From: Cyanobium sp. PCC 7001
GTDB taxonomy: Bacteria; Cyanobacteriota; Cyanobacteriia; PCC-6307; Cyanobiaceae
Reading direction: 5' to 3'
DNA: 64,000 bases
NCBI RefSeq assembly: GCF_000155635.1
Contig: NZ_DS990556.1
Coordinates: forward strand, 1,364,935 to 1,428,934
In this document: positions 8,499 to 16,571 of the stretch, one piece after another
How positions within the stretch are numbered: the stretch's first letter is position 1
Layout: every line of letters begins with the position of its first letter
Notes under the pieces: model-generated
What the model saw: only the letters and a program-made list of their open reading frames with translations
What the model was told of the DNA's origin: nothing
Databases searched by the model: none
Translations under genes and position numbers: made by a program

Positions 8499-9194
8499 AT
8501 GCGCCCGTCTGCAGCTTCCCGCGAACAGGCCCGCCTGGAGGCGCTGCAGGGCTACCGCATCCTCGATACCGAGGCCGAGCAGGCGTACGACGACATCACC
8601 CTGCTGGCCGCGCAGCTCTGCGACGTGCCGATCGCCCTGATCAGCCTGGTGGATGCCGAGCGCCAGTGGTTCAAGTCCCGGGTGGGTGTGGATGTGGAGG
8701 AAACGAGCCGGGATGTGTCCTTCTGCGCCCACGCGATCCTCAGCGATGAAACGCTCGTGGTGCGGGACGCCCGGGAGGACGACCGCTTCCAGGACAACCC
8801 GCTGGTGTGCAGCGAGCCCAACATCGTGTTCTATGCCGGGGTGCCCCTCCGCACTCCGGAGGGGGCCCGCATCGGCACCCTCTGCGTGATCGATCACCGG
8901 CCGCGGGAGCTCAGCCCCACCCAGCTCCAGGCCCTGGAGGCGCTGGCGCGGCAGGTGGTGCTGCAGCTGGAGCTGAAACGGGTGTCCGATCAGCTCGCCG
9001 GCGCCCTCGAGCGCATCGACGTGATGGAGGAGCTGATCCCGATCTGCTCCTACTGCAAGGGCATCCGCAACGACGAGGGCTACTGGGGCACGGTGGAGGC
9101 GTTCATCAAGAGCCACGCCAACGTGGAGTTCTCCCACGGCGTGTGCGAGGCCTGCATGGCCAAGCACTTCCCGGAAGTGCCGCCCCTGCCCTGA
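8499..9194 (+). CDS. GAF-domain protein with C-terminal cysteine-rich module
   Basis: 231 residues from ATG 8499. Residues ~8-165 form a GAF domain (RLEALQGYRILDTEAEQAYDD, ALISLVDAERQWFKS, FCAHAIL, VFYAGVPLRTPEGARIGTLCVID). After a coiled linker comes the module ELIPICSYCKGIRNDEGYWGTVEAFI with FSHGVCEACM, whose four cysteines suggest a zinc site; such tails occur on bacterial GAF/PAS sensors. No kinase or output domain is present, so it may be a diffusible sensor or adaptor. Its TGA overlaps the ATG of the next gene. Confidence 0.85.
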   Translation: MRPSAASREQARLEALQGYRILDTEAEQAYDDITLLAAQLCDVPIALISLVDAERQWFKSRVGVDVEETSRDVSFCAHAILSDETLVVRDAREDDRFQDNPLVCSEPNIVFYAGVPLRTPEGARIGTLCVIDHRPRELSPTQLQALEALARQVVLQLELKRVSDQLAGALERIDVMEELIPICSYCKGIRNDEGYWGTVEAFIKSHANVEFSHGVCEACMAKHFPEVPPLP

Positions 9195-9583
9195 TGTCTT
9201 CGTGTCCCCTGATGGCAGCCCTGATCCGCCGACTGGCCCTGCCGCCGCTGAGCGCCGGTGTGCTGCTGCTCACGGCCGTCGCTCCCGTGGCGGCGGAGAG
9301 CCTGCAGGTGGAGCTGCGCGAACCGGTGCGCTACCGCTGCGACGGCGGAACGGAGCTGGTGGTGACCTACGGGCAGCTCAGCGACGGCAGCCTCTCTTTC
9401 GCGCGGCTGCAGCCCCCGGGCGAGACGCTGCTCACCCTGCCGCAGCTGGTGTCGGGGTCGGGGGCCCGCTACAGCACCGAGCAGCTGTGGCAGTGGTGGA
9501 GCAAGGGGGAGGAGGGCTTCCTGGAGCGCCGCGATGAGCAGGGAGAGTGGACCACCGAGCTGGGCGGCTGTCTGAGCGGCTGA
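9194..9583 (+). CDS. MliC-like lysozyme-inhibitor family protein
   Basis: 129 residues; ATG 9194 overlaps the GAF gene stop (TGATG). The signal peptide ends in APVAA. The mature part has the membrane-bound C-type lysozyme inhibitor pattern: VRYRCDGGTELVVTY, then SFARLQPPGETLLTLPQLVSGSGARYS, LWQWWSKGEEGFLER, and a late Cys (GGCLSG) pairing with the Cys of YRC. No lipobox is seen, so it is probably periplasmic. Inhibition of host lysozyme is the family role; in a free-living cyanobacterium the target is unclear. Confidence 0.75.
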   Translation: MSSCPLMAALIRRLALPPLSAGVLLLTAVAPVAAESLQVELREPVRYRCDGGTELVVTYGQLSDGSLSFARLQPPGETLLTLPQLVSGSGARYSTEQLWQWWSKGEEGFLERRDEQGEWTTELGGCLSG

Positions 9584-9598
9584 CGGCCAGGAGCGCCG

Positions 9599-11110
9599 TC
9601 ACGTGATGCCGCCGAGTGCTTCCACCCCGCGGCAGTGGATCGCGCGGGCGTAATCGGTCCAGGTGCCCTGGCCCCAGTAGCGGAAGCAGCTGGTTTCCAG
9701 CAGCAGCAGATGCAGCAGGGCCTCCTGGTAGGCAGGCGATCCCGTGACGGCGGGATCCGCGGCCACCAGCGGGTCGAACACCTGGTGGAAGAGGGCGCTG
9801 AGCTGCTGCATCGGCTCGAGCACGTTGGCGTAGCCCTCCACCCAGCTGAGGTCGTTGGTCCAGGAGGCGCCGGCCATGGAGAAGGAGGGATCACGCGCCT
9901 GGAGCTCGGCGATGGCAGCTTCGGTTGAGGCCTCACTGGATCCGCAGGTGGAGGCATGGCCTGAAGCACCGCCCACCTGCTGCCAGAGCCGGTGCTGCCC
10001 CACCGCCTGGATCGGGGGGAACGCGTCGGACGGCACGCCGGCGGCCTCCAGCAGCTCCAGATACTCCGTGCCGTTGAGCGCCACGGTGCCCTGAGCGGTG
10101 TCACCGCCATGGCTAGCCCCCTCGCCGGCGATGCGCTGGTGGGCCTGAACGAAGGCGGGCGGGAATTCATTCATCATCACGCCGCCGTTTTCGCCATCGG
10201 CGATCTGGGACACCAACGGCGGAATGGAGATACCGCCCAGCACCACCCGCTCCAGCCCCAGGGCCTGGTAACAGGGCTGCATCTGGCCCACCAGCTTGGT
10301 GTCGGAGCCCTGGGTCTTGATCAGCGCCGTGATGGACACCTCCGCGCCGCAGGAGCTGCGGGCCACCAGGCGGTTGGGGATGAACAGCTGGTCCTGGCGC
10401 AGCGCCGAGCCATCGGGGTTCTCCACGCTGTGCTCCTGCACCAGCAGCCAGCGGTAGCCGCACTCCCGCAAGGCACTCACCAGGGCGAAGAGCGTGTCGG
10501 GGTGGTTGGGCAGGGCCATCTCCGGCAGCGAGAAGCCCTTCACCCGCTGGAGCATCTCCATGCCGAACAGGGCGGCGACGTGGTGCTGCCAGGCCTGGAT
10601 CTGCAGCTTCAGATCGGGAATGGGCGTGGAGGGCGCCACGGCGTGGCCCCAGAACGTGCCCAGCCACTCCACATGGGGCTGCATGGCTGGATCGGTGGCC
10701 AGGAAGCGCAGCGCCTCGAGGATGTCGCAGCGGCCCATCTGCTCGAAACCCCAGAGCAGGGTGCCGGAGTAATCGAGCTGGATGCGCGGGTTGCAGCCTG
10801 CGGCGAGCAGTTGGGGAAGGATGTCGGCCAGGCGGCGGTAGCAGTGGGCGAAGGGTTCGGCGTTGTGGTTGTCGCCCTCCCCCGGGTGCTCGAACATGTA
10901 CTGCAGATGGGAGATCAGCTCCCCGTTCGCGCCGGCCGGAATCGTGGGCTGATGCATGTGCAGCGCGCAGGCGAAGCCGGAGCGGATCTCGTTCAGATCG
11001 AGATTGGTGTGCGGCAGGGCCACGGGGCCTGGCCGCTGCACCAGGGCGTGGAGTTCGGCTTCGCGGCCGGCGATCGGTGGCAGGGCGGACAGGCGCAAGA
11101 CGGCGAGCAA
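9599..11110 (-). CDS. Glycoside hydrolase family 57 protein
   Basis: About 503 residues from the longest start (TTG at 11110). No ATG occurs before the conserved beginning CALHMHQPTIPAG, so the start is uncertain. GH57 signatures: HMHQP at the first strand, QLDYSGTLLWGFEQ, EWLGTFWGHA, KGFSLPEMALPNHPDTL (nucleophile region) and YRWLLVQEHSVENPDG. The family contains alpha-amylases and 4-alpha-glucanotransferases; in cyanobacteria a role in glycogen or alpha-glucan turnover is likely. It is divergent from the small secreted protein at 11149. Confidence 0.9.
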   Translation of the reverse strand: MLAVLRLSALPPIAGREAELHALVQRPGPVALPHTNLDLNEIRSGFACALHMHQPTIPAGANGELISHLQYMFEHPGEGDNHNAEPFAHCYRRLADILPQLLAAGCNPRIQLDYSGTLLWGFEQMGRCDILEALRFLATDPAMQPHVEWLGTFWGHAVAPSTPIPDLKLQIQAWQHHVAALFGMEMLQRVKGFSLPEMALPNHPDTLFALVSALRECGYRWLLVQEHSVENPDGSALRQDQLFIPNRLVARSSCGAEVSITALIKTQGSDTKLVGQMQPCYQALGLERVVLGGISIPPLVSQIADGENGGVMMNEFPPAFVQAHQRIAGEGASHGGDTAQGTVALNGTEYLELLEAAGVPSDAFPPIQAVGQHRLWQQVGGASGHASTCGSSEASTEAAIAELQARDPSFSMAGASWTNDLSWVEGYANVLEPMQQLSALFHQVFDPLVAADPAVTGSPAYQEALLHLLLLETSCFRYWGQGTWTDYARAIHCRGVEALGGIT

Positions 11111-11148
11111 CAGCGCTCTTAGAGTTGCACCAGTCGGTTGTTCAGCCA

Positions 11149-11409
11149 GTGCCCAAGCCCACCCTCGTTCTGGCCGCAGGGCTGCTGGCCCTGCCCGTGC
11201 TCACCCCCGGCGAGGCGGTGGCCCAGAAGCGGATTCCCAAACTGCCGGGCTACGACGAGTGCCCGCTGGGGTACGTGAACGACCTCAAGCAGCACTGCAA
11301 TTCCCCCATTTACTACGAGGTGAAGCCCACCAACGGCAAACCCTGCGACTCCGGATGGATGAACATCGGGGCGGGCTACTGCAAAAAGAAGGAGCTCGGA
11401 ATCTTCTAG
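11149..11409 (+). CDS. Small secreted four-cysteine protein
   Basis: 86 residues from GTG 11149 (VPKPTLVLAAGLLALPVL...AVAQ), a Sec signal peptide. The mature part contains LPGYDECPLGYVNDLKQHC, NGKPCDSGWM and GAGYCKKKELG, giving four cysteines likely in two disulphides. A start further upstream would lengthen the leader without a signal-peptide benefit. No known family; it ends at a hairpin shared with the convergent tetR gene. Confidence 0.6.
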   Translation: MPKPTLVLAAGLLALPVLTPGEAVAQKRIPKLPGYDECPLGYVNDLKQHCNSPIYYEVKPTNGKPCDSGWMNIGAGYCKKKELGIF

Positions 11410-11439
11410 GGCTTCGTCCCTAGGGCTTCTTTCCTAGGG
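11406..11439. terminator. Bidirectional hairpin between convergent genes
   Basis: CTAGGG-cttcgt-CCCTAG (11406-11423) overlaps a second possible stem CCCTAGG/CCTAGGG (11418-11424 with 11433-11439). The hairpins sit exactly between the stop of the secreted protein and the stop of tetR. No long T-run follows, so termination strength is uncertain. Confidence 0.5.
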
Positions 11440-12111
11440 AGTCGTCGGAACCGGGCGGGCGGCGTCGATCAGCACCGCCGCGGCCCGGGCCGCGCTGGAG
11501 GCGGCGGTGGGATCGCGCCGCAGGAACCCCACTGCTGCGGCGCCCTCGATCAGCAGTTCCAGCTGGCGGGCCAGGGCCAGCGGATCAGGCCCACCCAGAT
11601 CGGCGCAGAGCTGCTCCAGCAGCTCGCGGCAGCGGTCCTTGAAGGCCGTGGCCGCCCGCCGCGGCAGGTCATCGTCGTCGGGGTACTCCCCGGCGGCCTT
11701 GGCGAACAGACAGCCCTGGAAGCCGGGGGAGCGCAGCCAGTCCTCCAGCCAGGCGAACACCGCCAGCAGACGGGCCCGGGCCGGATCGGGCGCCTCGACC
11801 GGCACCGCCTCCACCCGGGCGACGATCTCCGCGGCGAGGGTCTCGCCGCGGCGCTCCAGCACGGCGGCGATCAGCTCCTCCTTGGAGCGGAAGTGCTTGT
11901 AGAGGGTCATCTTGGCCACCCCGGCCTGCTGCAGCAGGGCATCGATGCCCACGGCGCGGTAGCCCTCGCGATTGAACAGCTCGAGGGCGGCCTGGAGCAG
12001 GGCCTCGCGCCGGGACGACGTGGCCGTGGCAGTGGCAGTGGCAGTGGCAGCGGAGCCGGTGGCGGCAGCGGCTCGGGTGGGAGACGGGGGCACGGCGACA
12101 GAGCGGGCCAT
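11434..12111 (-). CDS. TetR/AcrR-family transcriptional repressor
   Basis: 225 residues from ATG 12111. After an Ala/Thr repeat (ATATATATAT) comes the TetR helix-turn-helix: REALLQAALELFNREGYRAV, GIDALLQQAGVAKMTLYKHFRSKEELIAAVL. The C-terminal ligand-binding part includes FQGCLFAKAAGEYPDDD, as in YcdC/NemR-type regulators. It is divergent from a GST and a PNPOx-like gene, and the 111-bp gap holds two palindromes that look like its operators, so it probably represses itself and the divergent operon. The remnant of an Old Yellow Enzyme downstream recalls nemR-nemA circuits. Confidence 0.9.
   Translation of the reverse strand: MARSVAVPPSPTRAAAATGSAATATATATATSSRREALLQAALELFNREGYRAVGIDALLQQAGVAKMTLYKHFRSKEELIAAVLERRGETLAAEIVARVEAVPVEAPDPARARLLAVFAWLEDWLRSPGFQGCLFAKAAGEYPDDDDLPRRAATAFKDRCRELLEQLCADLGGPDPLALARQLELLIEGAAAVGFLRRDPTAASSAARAAAVLIDAARPVPTTP
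12020..12050. repeat. Hexanucleotide microsatellite inside tetR
   Basis: About five near-perfect units of GTGGCA on the plus strand encode the alternating Ala-Thr run in the disordered N-terminus of TetR. Copy-number change in six-base steps would keep the frame. Confidence 0.8.
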
Positions 12112-12126
12112 CAACCTAGCCAGCAG

Positions 12127-12165
12127 ACAGATCGGTCTGTTACTCTTTCTGCGCAGACCGGTCTG
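12127..12165. promoter_or_regulatory. Pair of TetR-operator-like palindromes
   Basis: ACAGATCGGTCTGT (12127-12140, near perfect) and CAGACCGGTCTG (12154-12165, perfect) have the same half-site, CAGA/TCTG, and centres 26 bp apart. They lie between divergent tetR and gst starts. Binding by the TetR protein is inferred from position and symmetry. Confidence 0.7.
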
Positions 12166-12222
12166 TCTACACGCGACCCGGCCAGTCCTCCCGTTCCTCA
12201 CCACTGCACAGGCAGCCCCGCC

Positions 12223-12828
12223 ATGATCAAGCTCTACGGGCACGAGCTCTCCGGCAACAGCTACAAGCCCCGGCTGCTGCTGCATCTGCTCGACGTCCCC
12301 TACACCTGGGTGCGGATCGACCTGATGAAGGGCGAGCAGCGCTCCGACGCCTTCCGCGCCCTCAACCCCTTCGCCCAGGTGCCCCTGCTGGAAGACGACG
12401 CCGACGGTGCCGGCGTGCGCATCGCCGATGCCCAGGCGATCCTCGTGTACCTGGCCCGTCGCCATGGCGGCGAGAGCTGGCTGCCCCTGGAGCCCCTGCC
12501 GATGGCGCAGGTGATCCGCTGGCTCTCCACCGCGGCCGGCGAGGTGCGCCAGGGCCCCGAGAACGCCCGTCTGCATCACCTGTTCGGGGCCAAGGCGATC
12601 AACCGCGAGCGTGCCGAGCAGAAGTCGGCCCAGATCCTCGGGCTGCTGGATCAGCACCTGAACAGCCGCCGCTGGCTGGAGTTCGAGCGGCCCACGATCG
12701 CCGATGTGGCCGTGTTCCCCTACGTGGCCCTCGCCCCGGACGGGATGATCGACCTGGCCCCCTACCCCCACGTGCTGGCCTGGCTGGAGCGGGTCCGCCA
12801 GCTGCCGGGCTACGTGCCGATGGCCTGA
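12223..12828 (+). CDS. Glutathione S-transferase family protein
   Basis: 201 residues from ATG 12223. The N-terminal thioredoxin fold begins MIKLYGHELSGNSYKPRLLL (catalytic Ser region), with NPFAQVPLLEDD (cis-Pro) and IADAQAILVYLARR. The all-helical C-terminal domain contains RPTIADVAVFPYV. Expected to conjugate or reduce electrophiles with glutathione in the cytosol. It is the first gene of the TetR-controlled operon. Confidence 0.9.
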   Translation: MIKLYGHELSGNSYKPRLLLHLLDVPYTWVRIDLMKGEQRSDAFRALNPFAQVPLLEDDADGAGVRIADAQAILVYLARRHGGESWLPLEPLPMAQVIRWLSTAAGEVRQGPENARLHHLFGAKAINRERAEQKSAQILGLLDQHLNSRRWLEFERPTIADVAVFPYVALAPDGMIDLAPYPHVLAWLERVRQLPGYVPMA

Positions 12829-12859
12829 CCCCCCCCCCTTTCCCCCGAGCGAGCGCACC

Positions 12860-13843
12860 ATGGCCGACCCCGGCTGGAACCGAACCTCCTCGCCCTTCCA
12901 CGCCGGCGAGCTGGCCATCCAGGCGCGCCTGGGAGTGCGGGACAGGCTGGACCGCCAGGGCCGGCGGGTGATCCGACCGGTGCTTCCCGAGCAGCACCGG
13001 GAGTTCTACGGCGCGCTCCCCTGCGTGCTGGTGGGCTCGGTGGACGGCCAGGGCCGTCCCTGGGCCTCGGTGCTGGCGGGCCCGCCGGGATTCCTGGCCA
13101 CACCGGACGAGCGCACTCTGGTGGTGGCGGCCCGCCCACCGGCGGGCGATCCCCTGGCCGCCAACCTGCGGCTGGGTGCGGCGGTGGGTCTGCTGGGCAT
13201 CGAGCTGGCCACGCGCCGCCGCAACCGGATCAACGGCCGGGTGGCGGCGCTGAAGCCGGAGGGCTTCACGGTGCAGGTGCAGCAGACCTTCGGCAACTGC
13301 CCGCAGCACATCCAGGTGCGGGAGCTGCGGCAGGCCCCCGCGTCCGCCACACCGCCGCCGGTGGTGGCCCTGGATCGGCTCGGCGCGGCGGAGACGGCCC
13401 TGATCGCAGCAGCCGACACCTTCTTCATCGCCACGGCGGTCGAGGCGCCTCCGGCCTCGGGGATGGACGCGGCCCGAAGCGACGACGACGTTCTGGGAGT
13501 GGACGTGTCCCACCGCGGCGGCCCGCCGGGCTTCGTGCAGGTGGACGATGGCCGCACCCTCACGATTCCGGACTTCGCCGGCAACAACCACTTCAACACC
13601 CTGGGCAACCTCGAGCTCAACCCCCGCGCCGGGCTGCTGTTCGTGGATTTCCGGCGGGGCGACCTGCTGAGCCTCACCGGCACGGCGGAGGTGGTCTGGG
13701 ACGGGGAGGAGATCCGCAGGCACCCCGGCGCGGAGCGTCTGCTGCGCTTTCACCTGGAGCAGGGCCTGTGGCTGCCGGCCGCGCTGCCGCTGCGGTGGTC
13801 CGAACCCGGCCCCTCGCCGGAAGCGGACGGCCCCGGGGTTTGA
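12860..13843 (+). CDS. Pyridoxamine 5'-phosphate oxidase-family flavoprotein
   Basis: 327 residues from ATG 12860. It has two split-barrel-like halves: HREFYGALPCVLVGSVDGQGRPWASVLAGPPGF and, later, FIATAVE with GGPPGFVQVDDGRTLTIPDFAGNNHFNTLGNLE, which are typical FMN-binding PNPOx-like segments. A Cys (FGNCPQHIQ) lies in the middle. Probably an FMN- or F420-type oxidoreductase acting with the neighbouring GST in detoxification; not the vitamin B6 enzyme itself. 31 bp after gst. Confidence 0.85.
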   Translation: MADPGWNRTSSPFHAGELAIQARLGVRDRLDRQGRRVIRPVLPEQHREFYGALPCVLVGSVDGQGRPWASVLAGPPGFLATPDERTLVVAARPPAGDPLAANLRLGAAVGLLGIELATRRRNRINGRVAALKPEGFTVQVQQTFGNCPQHIQVRELRQAPASATPPPVVALDRLGAAETALIAAADTFFIATAVEAPPASGMDAARSDDDVLGVDVSHRGGPPGFVQVDDGRTLTIPDFAGNNHFNTLGNLELNPRAGLLFVDFRRGDLLSLTGTAEVVWDGEEIRRHPGAERLLRFHLEQGLWLPAALPLRWSEPGPSPEADGPGV

Positions 13844-13877
13844 CCGGCCGGGGCGAGACGGATCAGCCCGAGCCACC

Positions 13878-13892
13878 GCGCCAGAATCCCCC
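13878..13892 (+). promoter_or_regulatory. GCGCCAGAATCCCCC motif, copy 2 (putative -10 region)
   Basis: Identical 15-mer to the minus-strand copy at 8348-8362. It lies 31 bp upstream of the Old Yellow Enzyme stub at 13924. CAGAAT may be a -10 box. Confidence 0.4.
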
Positions 13893-13923
13893 CTCGCCGA
13901 GGCCGACGCGCCGTTTCCCTTCG

Positions 13924-14025
13924 ATGGCCACCCTGTGCTCGCCCCTCCGCGTGGGGCCGCTGGAACTGCCGAACCACATCTGGAGGGATCCGGGTATCCA
14001 CAACCAGGCCCAGGTGGGGGCCTGA
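13924..14025 (+). pseudogene. N-terminal stub of an Old Yellow Enzyme (alkene reductase)
   Basis: ATG 13924 encodes MATLCSPLRVGPLELPNHIW, closely matching the conserved start of Old Yellow Enzymes (LFSPLRVGPLELPNRI). After about 20 residues the similarity stops, and the frame ends at 14025. The rest of the enzyme is missing here. It follows TetR, GST and PNPOx-like genes, the expected place for an OYE in an electrophile-stress cluster. A C-terminal OYE piece exists at 30524-30933 on the same strand. Confidence 0.7.
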
Positions 14026-14036
14026 GCCCGGCGGCC

Positions 14037-14789
14037 ATGCCCTGGGCCCCGGCGCTGGCGATCCCCCTGGCCCTGGTGGCCTTTCTCTACGCCACGGTGG
14101 GCCACGCCGGCGCCTCGGGCTACATCGCGGTGCTGGCCCTGGCGGGGCTGCCGGCGGCCACGATCAAGCCCTTGGCACTGCTGCTCAACCTGGTTGTGGC
14201 CAGCCAGGGCAGCTGGCAGTTCTGGCGGGCGGGCCACCTGCGCTGGCGGCTGTTCTGGCCGGTGCTGCTGGCCGGGCTGCCGGCGGCCTTCCTGGGGGGC
14301 TGGCTGGATCTGCCGGGGGTCTGGTTCCAGCGGCTGGTGGCGCTGGTGCTGCTGGGCTCGGCCGTGCGCTTCCTGCGTCAGCCACGCGATCCGGAGCGGC
14401 TCACCAGGCCGCCGCTGGCGCTGCTGGTGGCCTGCGGTGCCGGCCTGGGGCTGCTGGCGGGGCTCACCGGCACCGGTGGCGGAGTGTTCCTCACGCCGCT
14501 GCTGCTGCTGCGCGGCTGGGCCACCACCCGCCAGGCGGCGGCGGTGTCGTCGCTGTTCATCCTGGGCAATTCACTCAGCGGCCTGCTGGGGCTGGCGCTG
14601 GTTCGCGGCCCGGCGCTGCCCGCGGCGCCGCCCCAGCTGGGGGTGCTGGTGCTGGCGGTGCTGCTGGCCGGCATGGCGGGTTCGCGGCTGGGCAGCCGCC
14701 ACTGGCCGGTGAGCTGGCTGCGGCGGCTGCTGGCCCTGGTGCTGCTGCTGGCGGCGGCCAAGCTGCTTGGTCTGGGCGGGGAGGGCTGA
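14037..14789 (+). CDS. TauE/SafE-family membrane exporter
   Basis: 250 residues from ATG 14037, with about seven to eight hydrophobic helices. Family marks: FLYATVGHAGASGYIAVLAL near the N-terminus and the second-half repeat GLLAGLTGTGGGVFLTPLLLL. The family transports sulfite, sulfoacetate or similar organic anions across the inner membrane. No neighbouring sulfur gene defines the substrate. Confidence 0.85.
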   Translation: MPWAPALAIPLALVAFLYATVGHAGASGYIAVLALAGLPAATIKPLALLLNLVVASQGSWQFWRAGHLRWRLFWPVLLAGLPAAFLGGWLDLPGVWFQRLVALVLLGSAVRFLRQPRDPERLTRPPLALLVACGAGLGLLAGLTGTGGGVFLTPLLLLRGWATTRQAAAVSSLFILGNSLSGLLGLALVRGPALPAAPPQLGVLVLAVLLAGMAGSRLGSRHWPVSWLRRLLALVLLLAAAKLLGLGGEG

Positions 14790-14834
14790 GCCGCGCCGGC
14801 CGGGGCAGCATGGGGCGGCAGCTGCAGCTCCGTC

Positions 14835-15485
14835 ATGCACCGTGCCGCCACCCTGATTGGAGCCGCCCTGGCGCTGGCGGGCTGCGGCGAGAGCCAGGCG
14901 CCACAGAGGCAGGCTGCCGCCATCACGGGACCGATCAAGATCGAACTCCACCCGAACGACCCCTCGCTGAGTTTCGGCGTGCTGCCCCGCGGGGAAGAGC
15001 GCACCGTGTTCAAGGTGGGGTTCGGTCGCAACGGCATCACCTGTGCGGGCAGCCGTTTCGAGGAGGGCTACACGCCGGTGGGACGGTTCAAGGTGAATGC
15101 GATCCTCAGCGACGACCGCTTCGTGATGGAGCCGGCGTTGGTGGCCCGGTCGGGCAAGAGCGAGGCCGAGCTGAAGGCCAGCCTGTTCCGCAACATGAAC
15201 GCGATCGACTTCGACGGCGACGGGGAAACCGGCGAATACGGCATCGGCTACGTGAGCCTGGCTCCGGTGGACAGCGTGCCGCAGCCCTTCGCCTTCAACA
15301 CCTACGACGGCCGCTTCCGCTGGTACAGCTTCGCCATCCACGGCAGCAACAACGATGCGCGCATCGGCCAGCAGGTGACGGGCGGCTGCGTGAACGTGGC
15401 CGAGCCGGTGCTGCGCACGCTGCTCGACACGGTGAAGCTGGGCGATGAGGTGGTGATCAGCGCCAAGGGGCCCTGCACGCCGTGA
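14835..15485 (+). CDS. L,D-transpeptidase-like (YkuD-type) lipoprotein
   Basis: 216 residues from ATG 14835. The N-terminus MHRAATLIGAALALAGCG is a lipoprotein signal with the lipid-modified Cys at about residue 17. The C-terminal third shows the catalytic pattern of L,D-transpeptidases: FAIHGSNNDARIGQQVTGGCVNV, with a His-Gly and the catalytic Gly-Cys-Val-Asn. The rest does not look like a standard YkuD domain, and no LysM or peptidoglycan-binding module is present. Probably a membrane-anchored peptidoglycan or lipoprotein cross-linking enzyme; activity is inferred from the motif. Confidence 0.65.
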   Translation: MHRAATLIGAALALAGCGESQAPQRQAAAITGPIKIELHPNDPSLSFGVLPRGEERTVFKVGFGRNGITCAGSRFEEGYTPVGRFKVNAILSDDRFVMEPALVARSGKSEAELKASLFRNMNAIDFDGDGETGEYGIGYVSLAPVDSVPQPFAFNTYDGRFRWYSFAIHGSNNDARIGQQVTGGCVNVAEPVLRTLLDTVKLGDEVVISAKGPCTP

Positions 15486-15516
15486 CGGGGCGGCGGGGTG
15501 CAGAGCCTGGTACTGC

Positions 15517-16041
15517 TCAGAAGCTGTCTTCCGTCTGCCCGGCGAAGCGGCCGGTGTAGCTCTCGCTGCCCTGCAGCTGCTGGAACACGAACTGGCAGAT
15601 GGCGGTGCCGGGATGCACGGCCAGGGGGGCGGGGCCGAAGTTGCTCATCTCCAGCACCTGCTGGCTGTCGATCCCCGGCCCCATGAAGGGGGCGCTGATG
15701 TGCACCATCAGGCCGAGCCGGGCGAAACGGCTGCGGCCCTCCAGCCAGCCGCACAGGCCGGGCCCCAGGCGCAGCCGTTCCTGGGTGATGCCCAGCACCG
15801 TTTCACCGGGCATGATCAGGATGTGCTGCCCCTGGGGCACCTCGATCTTCTCGGTGAGCTCGCGGTAGTCGGTGTGCTCCCCCACCGCGATCACGGCGTG
15901 CACCTTGCGGAACACCCGGAAGGAGGCGGCGAGGGTGAGGTCGAGGGAGGCGGGGCCGAGCCGCTCGGGGTTGAAGGGCGTGACCGTGATCGAGCCCTCC
16001 TCGATCGCCTGCAGGATCGCCTCTCTCCCGAGAACGGCCAT
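15517..16041 (-). CDS. dcd: dCTP deaminase family protein
   Basis: 174 residues from ATG 16041. It shows GPASLDLTLAASFRVF, PGETVLGITQERLRL, GWLEGRSRFARLGLMVHISAPFMGPG (catalytic Arg/Ser/Glu region) and PGTAICQFVFQQL, the order seen in Dcd/DUTPase-like trimers. It converts dCTP to dUTP in pyrimidine deoxynucleotide supply. Length is close to the usual ~190 residues. Confidence 0.85.
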   Translation of the reverse strand: MAVLGREAILQAIEEGSITVTPFNPERLGPASLDLTLAASFRVFRKVHAVIAVGEHTDYRELTEKIEVPQGQHILIMPGETVLGITQERLRLGPGLCGWLEGRSRFARLGLMVHISAPFMGPGIDSQQVLEMSNFGPAPLAVHPGTAICQFVFQQLQGSESYTGRFAGQTEDSF

Positions 16042-16149
16042 GGTTGTTCCTGGGGTGGGGCGGTTGTGGATTGTCTCAGGCGGTGGGCAGCGGCTGGCAC
16101 GGCCGGGCGCCTCTCGACTATGCATGGAGATGACCCCAGGGATCCTCCC

Positions 16150-16314
16150 GTGTCCAAAGCCCAGCTCAACGCCTTCATGGCCAAGGTGGACGCCGATCCC
16201 TCGCTCAAGCTGCGGGTGGATGCGGCTGCCGATGCTGCCGCCGTGGTGGCGATTGCCCACGAGGCGGGCCACAGCTTCTCGCCGGCCTCCTGGAGCCGTT
16301 ACCTGCGCGGCTGA
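16150..16314 (+). CDS. Nif11-domain small peptide
   Basis: 54 residues from GTG 16150: VSKAQLNAFMAKVDADPSLK, followed by a second helix and FSPASWSRYLRG. This is the Nif11 fold used in nitrogen-fixation-associated proteins and in leader peptides of RiPP clusters. No RiPP-modifying enzyme lies nearby and the tail after the domain is short, so it is a stand-alone Nif11 protein rather than an evident precursor. An in-frame ATG at 16120 is the alternative start. Confidence 0.7.
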   Translation: MSKAQLNAFMAKVDADPSLKLRVDAAADAAAVVAIAHEAGHSFSPASWSRYLRG

Positions 16315-16344
16315 TGATGGGCGCCGTTGCCTGAACCGATCGCG

Positions 16345-16503
16345 ATGAAGCTGCCGGAAGGATGGGCGGTGTGGCTGGCGGTGCTGGCGCTCAACGCCAT
16401 GGCAGGCGCGATGTGGTTCGTGAACCGGAACATCGAGCGACCCGAAGCCGGCGGCAGCCTCTGGGCCATCCTGCGCTCGCTCGGCTCAGGAGGGGTGGGA
16501 TAG
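16345..16503 (+). CDS. Small single-helix membrane protein
   Basis: 52 residues from ATG 16345: MKLPEGWAVWLAVLALNAMAG with a hydrophobic helix to about residue 27, then FVNRNIERPEAGGSLWAILRSLG. It sits 30 bp after the Nif11 gene. The amino-acid pattern (charged start, one helix, polar tail) looks like a real small membrane protein; no family recognised. Confidence 0.45.
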   Translation: MKLPEGWAVWLAVLALNAMAGAMWFVNRNIERPEAGGSLWAILRSLGSGGVG

Positions 16504-16571
16504 GCGATCCGAGCGGCTTCAGGCCGGTTCCCTGGGCACACCTGAAACGACACACTTAGGGTGCTCGTGAG

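Noticed and set aside
12020..12050. Possible CRISPR-like or regulatory repeat
   Set aside because: A six-base microsatellite inside the tetR coding frame; no spacers.
16120..16314. Nif11 peptide as a RiPP (lanthipeptide) precursor
   Set aside because: No core peptide after the leader domain and no LanM-type or other modifying enzyme nearby.
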